From positions 62,001 through 126,000 of the forward strand of contig PJEW03000017.1 in NCBI GenBank assembly GCA_002900995.3: 64,000 nucleotides of DNA. Direction: 5' to 3'. The translations under genes were made by a program, and so were the position numbers. Every line of letters starts with the position of its first letter. Position 1 is the first letter of the stretch. The DNA comes from Ganoderma boninense (lineage: Eukaryota; Basidiomycota; Agaricomycetes; Polyporales; Polyporaceae). Positions 56,501 through 64,000 of this stretch are shown one piece after another. The notes below the pieces were generated by a model, which saw only the letters and a list, made by a program, of their open reading frames with translations, had not been told where the DNA came from and did no database searches.

Positions 56501-56751
56501 TCCCGGTGCGTGTACCCGGAGACATCACGGTCCACCTGCAAATGTATGTCGTTCGCACAACAGCGTATGAAGTCCTCCTAGGAAGACCTTTCGAGACGCT
56601 CGTCAAACTCAAGGTGGAGAATCCATCGGAGGAGGAACAGTTAGTAACCATGCATTGTCCGAACACAGGAGCAATCGCGAGAGTTGCTACTACCCCTCGG
56701 GGAGAGAAGAAGGCCTCGAAGATGGCCACGCCCGCGGTTTTTCGAGCCTAG
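53554..56751 (+). CDS. gag-pro: Gypsy gag-protease polyprotein
   Basis: A single open frame of 1065 codons from a GTG at 53554. The first ATG comes only at 54256 (MSQGANAGPQAMPVRGDRTC), just before the conserved gag core (CPVFDEADPRSLSRYFADLE, LYPGVSTTPEW). So either translation starts there, or the 234 upstream codons use a non-ATG start. A knuckle at 55171-55212 reads CYYCGADGCETRRC, that is C-x2-C-x4-C-x4-C. The aspartic protease near the end has the active site LDGGSQI (about 56361-56378) and later YEVLLGRPFETL. The frame ends at TAG 56749-56751. A -1 shift leads into pol. The coding sequence appears intact. Confidence 0.85.
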   Translation: MYHFGAHREGAQSDSFAINRQTANLPLAEDQEFLSDLRHLAELSGVLQRRQPSNPPDPPNHLTLPTPTQPVPNSPRTATFALTPPTSEGSSEPTPTVSPWSTPDSGDTPSPSDTLRFDFHTFTWVTDDDQQFDEDLSGNSIEEFDDARDHFSDVPAITEHIPTDFGADDTFGSELTSIQDQEDFIECPGSASRAPIHSTPRTTHTLPPVVIAPPVVTQSSNQLLPQPFINPHPIMSQGANAGPQAMPVRGDRTCPVFDEADPRSLSRYFADLEALFRKHSVPDDATAQTDRKSFAVRYLSWAIEASWSSLEEFSEPTKTYVDFKKAVFELYPGVSTTPEWTVEDLQSLVDKRVAAGAVKDLNEYSRFYVELRPVVKYLLGKNRINNIEANKALARALGTSHREAVKARLENDVPNRTANTPYTFEQFHKAATYVLQHRNDDFDDIWETTGPIGSTGGTGGLQAPTATRAPSVAPRIKQEDASAFANLISKQLVSTLAAMLPKPASNPSPPERAATRTPPPNGGGPRRDLPPRPPTPRKGCYYCGADGCETRRCPEATEDINARKIKRENGMLVMYDGNPIPYHLGQGTLREKVNFYLDAKRAEQPGADHMLLELSTPDEQDYELMDDSHQPPLSESDADALEALQCQINELQVAAKKKSNLRFDGVEIIQRPRPFTGKRGVPPGPKAIPPTRPANVGTADRTTPRPPTPGPSGPRQGSPSTDLQRPVTQRPPQPNVAASESATPLYPYAKAKDATDPSPLHAKPAEPMRGVAGVRNTPAYRNEVTYGSPNAVNNLKEAVYKTQVSCELGELITSHDALRKAIHNDTAIRRVPVSRPEDPKVTQGSIPRPPVPPNQATRGYTVFWETVPDDEEDDEAARFEELQDSEVVEDPGSEGVAEEFSLGVDEQVDPVVTAKDRHLIRTLWCTVNETAVVECVLDGGSQIVAISESCCNRLRISVDPTAGIPLISANGAIDKTIGLARNVPVRVPGDITVHLQMYVVRTTAYEVLLGRPFETLVKLKVENPSEEEQLVTMHCPNTGAIARVATTPRGEKKASKMATPAVFRA
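53565..53582 (+). other. primer binding site (tRNA 3' end)
   Basis: TGGAGCCCACCGCGAGGG begins with TGG, the complement of a tRNA CCA end, and sits 3 nt after the LTR-like CA end. I could not match it to a particular tRNA. Confidence 0.55.
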
Positions 56752-58103
56752 AGGAATTACTGGACGACGGCGAATCTGCAGCCCTTATCGTCGAATACGA
56801 CCATTGGTCGGGCGAAGCGAAGATCGCTGCGTATACCCCACTCGCCGACGATAGTAGTTCCTCCGTCACCCTTGCTTATCTCTCGGCATGCGACGAAGGG
56901 ATTATACCCGAGGGTGACTTCCAAAACCTCACCAGTACCGACTTACCATTCGACTCATTTCTATTTGCGCAAGACCATGAATTCTCGGTTCCCTCAACTC
57001 ATCAGGCCCCTTCGTTCTCAGGTTTTTTAGCAATCGCCGAAAATCTAGACTATAAGCCCATATATGACGTCTCGACTTCCATGCCTCGGACTTCACCACT
57101 CGAATCTTTTGCGACCGCAAAGAAGAAATACAAACCGGTAGCGCAAAAGATTCGACCACTACTCTCCGAATTACCCGACAAGTATCGAATCGTTCGAAAC
57201 ATTCCGGGGGATCCACTCGCGGACCTCCCACCGCTCAATCCTCATCCGCCCTCGGAGTTCAAACCCGGCAAAAGATACACGACCGAGCGCCGGGATGAGC
57301 TCCGAGCTAGACACGAGAAATTCCTATGGCCTGCGGAACTAGACCTGCTCGACGACATGATCCGGAACCAGGAAATGGCTTTCGCGTGGAATGATTCCGA
57401 ACGCGGCAAGTTCAAATCCGAATTCTTCCCTCCGGTCACAATGCCGACGGTCGAACACAAGCCATGGGTGCTCAAGAACATCCCGATTCCTCCGGGGATC
57501 TACAAGGAAGTCTGCGAACAGATCAAGCGCAAGATCGCTGCGGGGGTCTATGAGCCTTCGAATTCCGCCTACAAGTCGCGGTGGTTCACGGTGGCTAAGA
57601 AGGACGGGAAACCACGAATCGTGCATAGTTTGGAGCCACTGAATGCGGTCACTATCCAGCACTCGGGAGTACCACCCGTACCGGAACACTTGGTCGAGCG
57701 CTTTGCAGGGCGCGCATGCATCGGGGTACTCGACTTGTATGTGGGGTATGACGAGCGAGAACTAGCGGAAAGTTCGCGCGACCTCACAACATTCCAAACC
57801 CCGTTCGGCGCACACCGACTTACCACTTTGCCCATGGGGTGGACGAACTCCGTCCCGATTTTCCATGACGACGTGACATACATCCTCCAACCGGAGATCC
57901 CGGACTTCACGGTTCCGTATGTCGACGACGTTCCTTTACGCGTCCGGAATCGGAATATCGCAACGAGGACGGGACGTATGAGACGATACCTGAGAACCCG
58001 GGAATACGTCGCTTTGTCTGGGAGCATTTCCAGAACGTCAATCGAATCATCAACCGCATGCGCTACGCAGGAGGAACATTCTCGGGACCAAAGGCGGTTA
58101 TAA
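56655..58103 (+). CDS. pol: Gypsy reverse transcriptase, frameshifted near its end
   Basis: It overlaps the end of gag-pro by about 97 nt in the -1 frame. After a linker with RRDELRARHEKFLWPAEL, the RT palm and fingers follow: WFTVAKKDGKPRIVHSLEPL, GVLDLYVGYDER (first catalytic Asp), FQTPFGAHRLTTLPMGWTNS and the active site YVDD at 57918-57929. Just after it, near 57945, one nucleotide is gained or lost; the right protein (EYRNEDGTYETIPEN, WEHFQNVNRIINRMRYAGG) continues in another frame to a TAG at 58148. Two more shifts follow before RNase H. The catalytic core is intact but Pol cannot be made as one chain. Confidence 0.8.
   Translation: MSEHRSNRESCYYPSGREEGLEDGHARGFSSLEELLDDGESAALIVEYDHWSGEAKIAAYTPLADDSSSSVTLAYLSACDEGIIPEGDFQNLTSTDLPFDSFLFAQDHEFSVPSTHQAPSFSGFLAIAENLDYKPIYDVSTSMPRTSPLESFATAKKKYKPVAQKIRPLLSELPDKYRIVRNIPGDPLADLPPLNPHPPSEFKPGKRYTTERRDELRARHEKFLWPAELDLLDDMIRNQEMAFAWNDSERGKFKSEFFPPVTMPTVEHKPWVLKNIPIPPGIYKEVCEQIKRKIAAGVYEPSNSAYKSRWFTVAKKDGKPRIVHSLEPLNAVTIQHSGVPPVPEHLVERFAGRACIGVLDLYVGYDERELAESSRDLTTFQTPFGAHRLTTLPMGWTNSVPIFHDDVTYILQPEIPDFTVPYVDDVPLRVRNRNIATRTGRMRRYLRTREYVALSGSISRTSIESSTACATQEEHSRDQRRL
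56736..56742 (+). promoter_or_regulatory. candidate -1 frameshift site between gag-pro and pol
   Basis: GGTTTTT sits six nucleotides before the gag-pro stop codon. In the zero frame it reads GTT TTT; in the -1 frame GGT TTT, which continues directly as FSSLEELLDDGES in pol. It is not a textbook X-XXY-YYZ heptamer, and no downstream pseudoknot was worked out. Confidence 0.35.
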
Positions 58104-58199
58104 TCGACGATGATTTGATCATCATCGGACACCGCTGCACCTCTCGGTAGGCCGGCTGCCAGACGATGACCGCGCGTCCGGGTCGTACGGAATTGGTCG

Positions 58200-60431
58200 A
58201 AATTCGAAACCCTTTCAGATGTCCGCGCCTTTTTAGGAACCATCGGGGTTGCTCGAATCTTCATCAAGAATTTCGCGAAGCGGGCGAATGCCCTGGTACA
58301 CCTCACAAGAAAGGACGTACCTTTTGAGTTCGGAGAACAACAGTGGAAGGCAGTGGAAGACCTTCGAGAAGCGCTGTTGGCAAGTCCCGCGCTCAAGCCA
58401 CTCGACTACGACTCGGGAGCCCCGGTCGTCTTGGGAGTTGACACCTCCTACATCGCCGTCGGCTATTTGTTGTGTCAACAAGACCCAAGCAATCCGAGAA
58501 TTAGGTACTACAATCGTTTCGGAAGCATCACCTTGAACGAACGGGAAAGTCGTTTCTCGCAGCCCAAACTGGAACTCTATGGCCTTTTCCGGGCGCTCCG
58601 AGCTCTCAAGTTCTGGCTCATAGGTCTCCGAAAGTTCATCGTCGAAGTCGACGCGCGTTATATCAAGGGCATGTTAGCGAACCCGGATTTGGAACCCTCG
58701 GCGGCCATAAATCGATGGATCATGGCAATCCTCATGTTCCACTTCGAGATCGTACATGTACCGGGCGAAAAACACGCTCCGGATGGCCTTTCACGACGTC
58801 CGCGACAGCCGGGTGACCCGGAACCAGAGGACGATGACTTCGACGATTGGATCGACCGGGTGCATGGCCTGCTGCAATTCATCAATGAGCCGGTAGGCAC
58901 GGAAGACATATGCGACCTCGCTGTCGCACTCCCGCAGACCTCCGAACCGCTCGCAGTATTCGCACTCGGGAATCCTCCGCAATCCGCGCCGATCATGACG
59001 GACACACCGGCGTACGACCAATTCCCTAGGTCCGAACGAGCAAAGAGGCTGGACTCACTCATTCCTCAAGTACGAGACTTCCTGGATAGCCCCAAGCGCC
59101 CGTCGGGCATGTCGGACAAGCAATGGAAGGGATTCTACAAGTTCGCTAGTCAATTCCTACTCGACGCTCGAGGCATTTTGTGGAAAAGACACCATGAAGG
59201 AATTCGGAAACTGGTTGTCGACTCCGGTCGAAGGCCCGAGGTCCTAGTGGAACTTCACGATAGACTCGGACATCGCGGAACTTTCGCGACCACGTCTTTC
59301 GCTTGCGAACGCTTCTGGTGGCCGGACATAAAATCGGATGTGCATTGGTTTGTGAAGACTTGCCATGTTTGTCAGACGAGGCAGACTACGCACGTCCTAA
59401 TTCCTCCAACGGTCCCAATCCCATTATCCCCAATGATGCGAATTCATGCCGACTCCATGGCCATGCCAGGACGATACAAGTATTTCGTGCACGCCCGGTG
59501 CGCAACGACCTCTTGGCCGGAAGGCCGCGCGTTGACTACGGAGACCGCGAAAGCCATCGGAGAATGGCTCTTCCAAGACGTTTTGAGCCGTTGGGGAGCG
59601 TTGTCCGAAGTGGTTACCGACAATGGTGCTCCGTGGGTGAAGGCGTGCGACTACCTCGCCCAAAAGTATCACATACACCACATCCGTGTCTCAGGCTATA
59701 ACTCGCGGGCAAACGGGATAGTCGAGCGGCCACATTTTCCGGTCCGCGATGCCCTCTTCAAGGCATCAGGAGGGGACGGAACGCGCTGGCACGCCTTTGT
59801 GCATACGGTCCTTTGGTCGGAACGTGCCACCCGAAGAAGGCGATTCGGTTGTTCCCCATACTTCGCAATTACCGGCAGTCATCCGGTACTGCCCCTCGAC
59901 TTTGTCGAAGCCACGTACCTAGTACCACCTCCCGAATCCCTGCTCGCTACAGCTGAATTAATTGCGCAACGTGCGATCGCCCTCCAGAAGCGAGCAGAAG
60001 ACGTCGCGCAATTGCGCTCCAAGATATACGAGACCCGAGTCAAGGAGGCCCGAGAGTTCGAAGACAAACACAGAACGACGATCAAGGACTTCGACCATCA
60101 ACCAGGCGTCCTCGTACTTTTGCGCAACACAGCAATCGAGAAGAGTCTCAATCGCAAAATGCGTCCACGCTACCTGGGACCATACACCGTTGTATCCCGC
60201 AATCGCGGCGGAGCATACATACTAGCGGAGCTGGACGGCACGGTGTTCGACCGCCCGACTGCAGCGTTCAGAGTCATCCCTTATTTTGCGCGCAAGGAGC
60301 CCATCGCTGTCCCGCGCGAATGGCTGGACGCCGATTCCCTCCGAATCCGGGAACTGGAAGCTTCCGAAGACAAGGGCGAAGGAGCTGACGACTTTGAAGA
60401 AGTCGACAGATACGACATCAATTCCTCCTAG
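58200..60431 (+). CDS. pol: Gypsy RNase H and integrase
   Basis: The frame carrying FETLSDVRAFLGTIGVARIF joins, through the long open frame from about 58353, to RNase H (VLGVDTSYIAVGYLLCQQ, RFSQPKLELYGLFRALRAL, FIVEVDARYIKGML). The integrase follows with the zinc site (ELHDRLGHRGTF...FVKTCHVCQ, HHCC) and catalytic D, D, E in IHADSMAMPG, VVTDNGAPW and NGIVERPH. A GPY/F-type module comes next (RYLGPYTVVSRNRGGAY). After it only a short acidic tail is present, with no chromodomain. The stop is at 60429-60431. The integrase part appears undamaged. Confidence 0.85.
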   Translation, partial: KFETLSDVRAFLGTIGVARIFIKNFAKRANALVHLTRKDVPFEFGEQQWKAVEDLREALLASPALKPLDYDSGAPVVLGVDTSYIAVGYLLCQQDPSNPRIRYYNRFGSITLNERESRFSQPKLELYGLFRALRALKFWLIGLRKFIVEVDARYIKGMLANPDLEPSAAINRWIMAILMFHFEIVHVPGEKHAPDGLSRRPRQPGDPEPEDDDFDDWIDRVHGLLQFINEPVGTEDICDLAVALPQTSEPLAVFALGNPPQSAPIMTDTPAYDQFPRSERAKRLDSLIPQVRDFLDSPKRPSGMSDKQWKGFYKFASQFLLDARGILWKRHHEGIRKLVVDSGRRPEVLVELHDRLGHRGTFATTSFACERFWWPDIKSDVHWFVKTCHVCQTRQTTHVLIPPTVPIPLSPMMRIHADSMAMPGRYKYFVHARCATTSWPEGRALTTETAKAIGEWLFQDVLSRWGALSEVVTDNGAPWVKACDYLAQKYHIHHIRVSGYNSRANGIVERPHFPVRDALFKASGGDGTRWHAFVHTVLWSERATRRRRFGCSPYFAITGSHPVLPLDFVEATYLVPPPESLLATAELIAQRAIALQKRAEDVAQLRSKIYETRVKEAREFEDKHRTTIKDFDHQPGVLVLLRNTAIEKSLNRKMRPRYLGPYTVVSRNRGGAYILAELDGTVFDRPTAAFRVIPYFARKEPIAVPREWLDADSLRIRELEASEDKGEGADDFEEVDRYDINSS

Positions 60432-60485
60432 CCCACCGACACCCTGCTGAGCGTCACCACGACTGGGGACAGTCGCGATTTCAGT

Positions 60486-60499
60486 GAGGGGGAAGGGGG
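60486..60499 (+). other. polypurine tract
   Basis: GAGGGGGAAGGGGG, about 55 nt after the pol stop. In LTR elements the 3' LTR starts right after such a tract, but the sequence that follows (TATACAGGATACC) does not start with TG and does not match the 5' LTR end region. Confidence 0.55.
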
Positions 60500-60882
60500 T
60501 ATACAGGATACCACTATGAATTCAATCGCCTTTCCGTTTTTCTTCGCATCATGTGCAGTTGTGTGCACCATTCAGTTCCAAGGCACGCAAACGCCAATTC
60601 CAGCACACAGCTATTTTATTTCCAAGAATACGTACGAACAGAAAAACAAACAGACCTTTCAACACTTTACCTTTCACGAAGCGCAAGGATCGGAGGAGAG
60701 CGAGCGACGCGGGATGCCAAGATGCGAGTCCGTCCGGGGACAAAGGAGGAAGAAGACGATGACGACGCAAGGGAACCAGAACGAAAAAAACATGCGAAGA
60801 AGCGTTCGACAGTACAAAACGACCCCGGGAATCACGCCAACGCCAAGCCGTGCCCTAACCGACGAAGGGTCCGTCAGCTACC
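60500..60882 (+). other. A-rich intergenic stretch with a short open frame
   Basis: Lies between convergent pol (plus) and the antisense gene (minus). A 127-codon plus frame from 60516 starts with a hydrophobic, signal-like run (IAFPFFFASCAVVCTIQF) and then turns basic and Gln/Arg/Thr-rich. I do not think it is a gene; it may be 3' untranslated sequence for both genes. Confidence 0.35.
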
Positions 60883-63514
60883 TTACTCGGAAGCAGTAGG
60901 GGACCGACCTCCGAGACCAGAGCGCACGTCCCCCTCATCAGGAGGATACCTCGAATTGATCTCCTCGAGAGAGTTGGCGGCTAGGCCCCGGAAAATGGTG
61001 CGCTCGAACTCCAAGTCGAGACGAGGGAGGTCCGCAGACGAGTAGTAGCCGAAGGGCTCCCCAGTCAGCTCCTCCTCGCGACGAGCCCACTCCCTCTGTT
61101 GGGACTGGCTGAGGAACTCGCGAGAGACAGCCCCGGCCCAAGACGCACGAATCTCTTGGACGTGGATGTCGAGCTCGCGAAGGTCGCGCACTCGCAAGCG
61201 AAGAGGAGGGAAGACGAAGTTGGGCGACAGGGTAGTCGCCGTCGCGCTGCCAGGAGGAGCAACAGACAAGGGATCCGCAGGAGTGGCAGGCTCGGGCAAC
61301 TGAGCGCCCGCGATGGACGGGGAAGCAGGACCCTCGAAGCCCTCGACGATGGGATCGGCCTCCGGAACACCACCATCGGATAGCTGGGGGAGCTCGTCCT
61401 CGGGCGGCGCGACAGCTTCCTCGACCGCCAATTCGGAAGGATCCACGGTGGCGGGGGCGGGAGTGTGACCAAGGAAAGCCTGGCAGGCGGCGTGAGCGGT
61501 GGCTACGAACAAGCGACAGAATGTGCTCACCGGTGAGTCGCGATCCGCGGGACGAGTACGGGTCAAGCGACGAAGACGGCCGGAAGTCTTCCCTTCGGGC
61601 TCTTCAGGATCGGCCTCCGGAATTGCGGCGATATCGTCGGCGGACTCCTCCTCGGACTCGACGACGCGGGTGCGCTTCTTCCTCGGGGCGAGCGAGGGCA
61701 CCGGACTAGACTCCTCGTGAGGACGTTTCGAGGAGGGCGCGACCTTTTCGATCTTGACGACGATGGGCGAGGGTTTCGCCGAACTCTCTGGAAGCTCGCG
61801 AACGCCGGGAGGGTGGCCGCGGCGAGACCGACGAGGAACAGGCGAGCTCGGCGTCGACGGCGCCTCAGCAACCGCTGCAATTCCGGCCGCGGGGATCGTC
61901 CGCCGGAGCGGCTGTGGCGGTAAGCAGGCGTGCCTCGTCGAGGTCGACGTAGGCCGGGAGGAGACGAGGGTTGTACTGGGGCAGCGTGGACCGGTCGAAC
62001 AGGTACTCCGTGGGCGCGCGTGAAGTGGGCGAGTACGTCACCAAAACGGAGTTGGCCTTACTCGATCCTTCCTTGAGGGTCACAGTCCGGGCGCGCCGAA
62101 CGCAGCGCAATAGGCCCTCGTTGTCGACCTCGACGAGCTCGTTGGCTTCAGGACAGTCTTCGATCGAGTGAACGACCGCTTCGGCCCAAGCGCGCTGGAT
62201 TTGCGAGAGCGCGGACGAGAACGAGTACCCGAGGCCGTTGAAGATGGCGACGGGAGTATTGCGGTGGGGCCCCCCTTTGACCTCCCCCTTGCAGTTTCGC
62301 CCCAGTGGGTGCACTTGTCGTGCTTGCCCCGGCAGCGGTCGCAGAGCACGCGTCCCTTGTCCAAGCTAGGCTTGCAAGGCTCGCCGTTCTTGACGCACAT
62401 GTCGCACTGGAAAAGGGGGTCAGACCTTGCGGAATTTCAGAAGGCGCAAAGAAGGCGAAAGAAACGAACCTCGGCATCGTCTTTCCAGGCCAAGAACAAG
62501 GCCCGGTTTTCGAAAGCGTCCCGCTTCGAAGCGAGCTCTGGGGAGTCGACGAGCGCGATTCGTAATGGGCGGAGGAGCCCTTTCCCTTGCCTTTGCGACG
62601 AACCGAAGGGCTCGCGTCGTCGGCATCCTCGGCACCTTCCTCATCATCGTCTGAAGGGTCGAGCTCGTCGTACTCATCGTCGGGCCCTCCGCGACTCTTG
62701 GAAGGACGAGGTTTTGGTTTTGGGCCGCTCGTGGACATCCGGGCGGTAGGCTTTCGAGCGACGGCAGGAGACGCGGACTTTGGAGCGGCGGAACGAGTAC
62801 GCCGGGGGGTCTTCTCCGACGCGTCAGGCTTGGCGGGCTCCGATTTGGCGGGAGGCTTCCCAGGCAAGCGAATCATCAATCGAGGCGGAGGGTCCGTCGA
62901 GGGAATCTGCTGTCTGCTTACCTTGCGTGCGTCCGAGAGCAGGAGAAGGAGACGGGGATGGTAGGAGTTGTCCGCACAAGCAGCGGCCCCTGTCCGAGCG
63001 GTACGTTAGCGCGCTGTCACACTCCAGAGAGAAGAAAGGGCGTACGATCCGCGTCGGCGAGCGCTGCCTTCGCTTTCAGGCTGGCGAGTTCACTGGACGC
63101 GTTGAGCAAATCCCTCTCGGCCCCGGCTAGGGCGAGCTTCTGGTCTGCGCGCGCGTCGCCTTCGGCCGCGGGGGGCTGCGACTTCAACTCACCTACTCGC
63201 ACCTCCGCCAGCCGGACCACCTTCGCGTACTTCCCACACGCGCGTGCAATAAAGTCAGCTTTAGCACATCGCGAGACCATCGAGTACTCAGCAAGGAACT
63301 CCTCCGCCACCTCACGGGCAATGCGACGCGCCGCCACAGCGGCCGTATACAACTCGAACACGCCCTCGAAATCGGCATCGGGAAGTTGAGAGGGGTCGGG
63401 AAGGCGGCGGATGGCGGAAAGGAAACCGGAGGTGATCTCGGGCGCGTTCTCGGCGTCGAGCTCGAAGTCGGAGGCCTGAACGCGAGTAAGGAGAGGAGCG
63501 AGAGGGGAGGCCAT
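60883..63514 (-). CDS. antisense gene with Zn2Cys6-like motif, beside the Gypsy element
   Basis: Starts at ATG 63514 in a good context (CCGTCATGG). Exon 1 (to about 63020) is helical: FLSAIRRLPDPSQLPDADFE, VAEEFLAEYSMVSRCAKADF, SSELASLKAKAAL. A basic/acidic disordered segment follows (TPRRTRSAAPKSAS, DDDEEGAEDADD). At about 62405-62310 a cysteine cluster reads C-x2-C-x6-C-x10-C-x2-C-x6-C (CDMCVKNGEPC ... CDRCRGKHDKC). Next comes YSFSSALSQIQRAWAEAVV and YLFDRSTLPQYNPRLLP, and an acidic C-terminal region ending DLEFERTIFRGLAANSLEE near 60950. Several exon joins need introns or contain shifts, so some decay is possible. It might bind DNA or nucleic acid; unproved. Family not recognised. Confidence 0.55.
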
Positions 63515-63590
63515 GACGGAGAGAAGAGAGGGATAAGGCAAGACGCTCGATTACGATCGCGAAAGACTAGTTACACTTCCCGCGGTCCCC

Positions 63591-64000
63591 TCATCGAAGT
63601 GCTGCGGTAGCGAAGTTCGTGAAGAGCCGGTCCGGATCGTAGCCCCAGCCGGACGCGTCCCAAGAGCCTTCCCCTTCCATCCAAAGGACTTCCGGATTCG
63701 CAATGCGCGCGACGGAGCGCCCATAACGGAATGAAGCGAGCGCCTGAACCGCACCCACCCATTCGCCTTCCGAATGAGCAACTAGAACTCTGGCGCGGCT
63801 CGCGAGACTACTGAACCGCCAACCGAGCCGGTCAAGGGCGTCCACTAAACCAAGATCGGTCGAGTACGCGCGGGCGGTATCGTGCGCGTGCTCGAGGAGC
63901 TCGCGTTCAATAAGCCGATACTGGATGTCGACGAGAGCGCCGTGGACTTGCGCGCGAACGGGATGGTCGGTAGGAGCGCGTTCGCAAAGGCGAAGGAGCG
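63591..64000 (-). CDS. second antisense gene, 3' part (partial)
   Basis: The minus strand is open from the window edge to a TGA at 63591-63593: about 135 residues with VHGALVDIQYRLIERELLEH, LGWRFSSLASRARVLVAHS, VGAVQALASFRYGRSVARIA and WDASGWGYDPDRLFTN. It ends 77 nt upstream of the ATG of the next antisense gene. Composition resembles that gene and the Gypsy proteins. No family recognised; the 5' part lies outside the window. Confidence 0.5.
   Translation of the reverse strand, partial: LLRLCERAPTDHPVRAQVHGALVDIQYRLIERELLEHAHDTARAYSTDLGLVDALDRLGWRFSSLASRARVLVAHSEGEWVGAVQALASFRYGRSVARIANPEVLWMEGEGSWDASGWGYDPDRLFTNFATAALR

Larger units (their letters stand above)
53002..60499 (+). mobile_element. 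Ty3/Gypsy LTR retrotransposon, one LTR visible
   Basis: The order LTR end, primer site, gag, protease, reverse transcriptase, RNase H, integrase, polypurine tract is that of Ty3/Gypsy (Metaviridae-type) elements. The integrase ends with a GPY/F module and no chromodomain was seen. The pol part has at least three frame breaks between 57945 and 58190, so this copy cannot make full Pol. A 3' LTR is not found within the remaining 3.5 kb. The antisense genes at 60.9-64 kb could lie inside the element. Confidence 0.85.

Noticed and set aside
60516..60899. Envelope-like ORF after integrase
   Set aside because: It has a signal-like start but no second membrane segment, glycosylation pattern or cysteine array, and sits in A-rich, probably untranslated sequence.
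1..64000. tRNA genes
   Set aside because: The few GGTTCGAA-like B-box matches (for example near 2175, 26790 and 32518) lack the following CC and any cloverleaf context; the last is inside copy D.
1..64000. All frameshifts are sequencing errors
   Set aside because: Some could be, especially in homopolymers. But a nonsense point change (TRM1), a catalytic Lys-to-Glu change (STE11), missing domains, and very long intact frames nearby favour real decay.

Overview
The window looks like a stretch of a mushroom-forming basidiomycete (Agaricomycetes) nuclear genome. Genes are cut by many short introns (about 50-110 nt, GT...AG). The recognisable proteins and the transposons (Ty3/Gypsy, a LINE, a Plavaka-like fragment) belong to families typical of that group. 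I cannot name the species. No tRNA, rRNA or CRISPR array was seen.

Layout. 0-7.6 kb: two inverted ~350-bp repeats (880-1235 and 7268-7611) enclose one member (copy A) of an unrecognised protein family and a decayed hypothetical gene. 8.5-10.4 kb: a 5'-truncated MCL1/CTF4 (WDHD1-type) replication gene, followed on its truncated side by a 1.1-kb polypyrimidine satellite. 13-17 kb: a hypothetical gene, a Plavaka-like transposase scrap and a frameshifted BTB-domain gene. 17.3-20.7 kb: copy B, with a 45-nt minisatellite. 21-26 kb is gene-poor, with an aspartic-protease fragment and a 72-aa membrane protein. 26.5-27.5 kb: copy C. 27.9-28.9 kb: an intact seven-exon glycine-rich RRM gene, the clearest intact gene in the window. 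30.4-33.0 kb: copy D, part of a ~2.2-kb direct duplication of the copy A region. 35.7-45 kb: the 5' half of a STE11-type MAPKKK, a ferric-reductase remnant, a TRM1 pseudogene, then the 3' half of a STE11 kinase domain on the wrong side of its 5' half. 48.5-50.1 kb: LINE remnant. 50.9-52.7 kb: C-terminal half of a STE12/SteA-type regulator. 53.0-60.5 kb: a Ty3/Gypsy element with 5' LTR end, primer site, gag-pro, reverse transcriptase, RNase H, integrase and polypurine tract. 60.9-64 kb: two antisense genes, one with a Zn2Cys6-like cysteine motif, with no 3' LTR before the window ends.

Two themes stand out. First, four dispersed paralogues (A-D), all on the minus strand, share four conserved N-terminal blocks, conserved intron positions and (at least in A, B and D) a short coiled coil and repeat-rich, low-complexity tails. 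I do not recognise this family, and each copy carries at least one frameshift. Second, normally conserved housekeeping and signalling genes (TRM1, MCL1, STE11, STE12, ferric reductase) are present only as broken copies. This suggests a region that collects duplicated, rearranged gene fragments between transposons. Functional copies are presumably elsewhere in the genome; that is inference.
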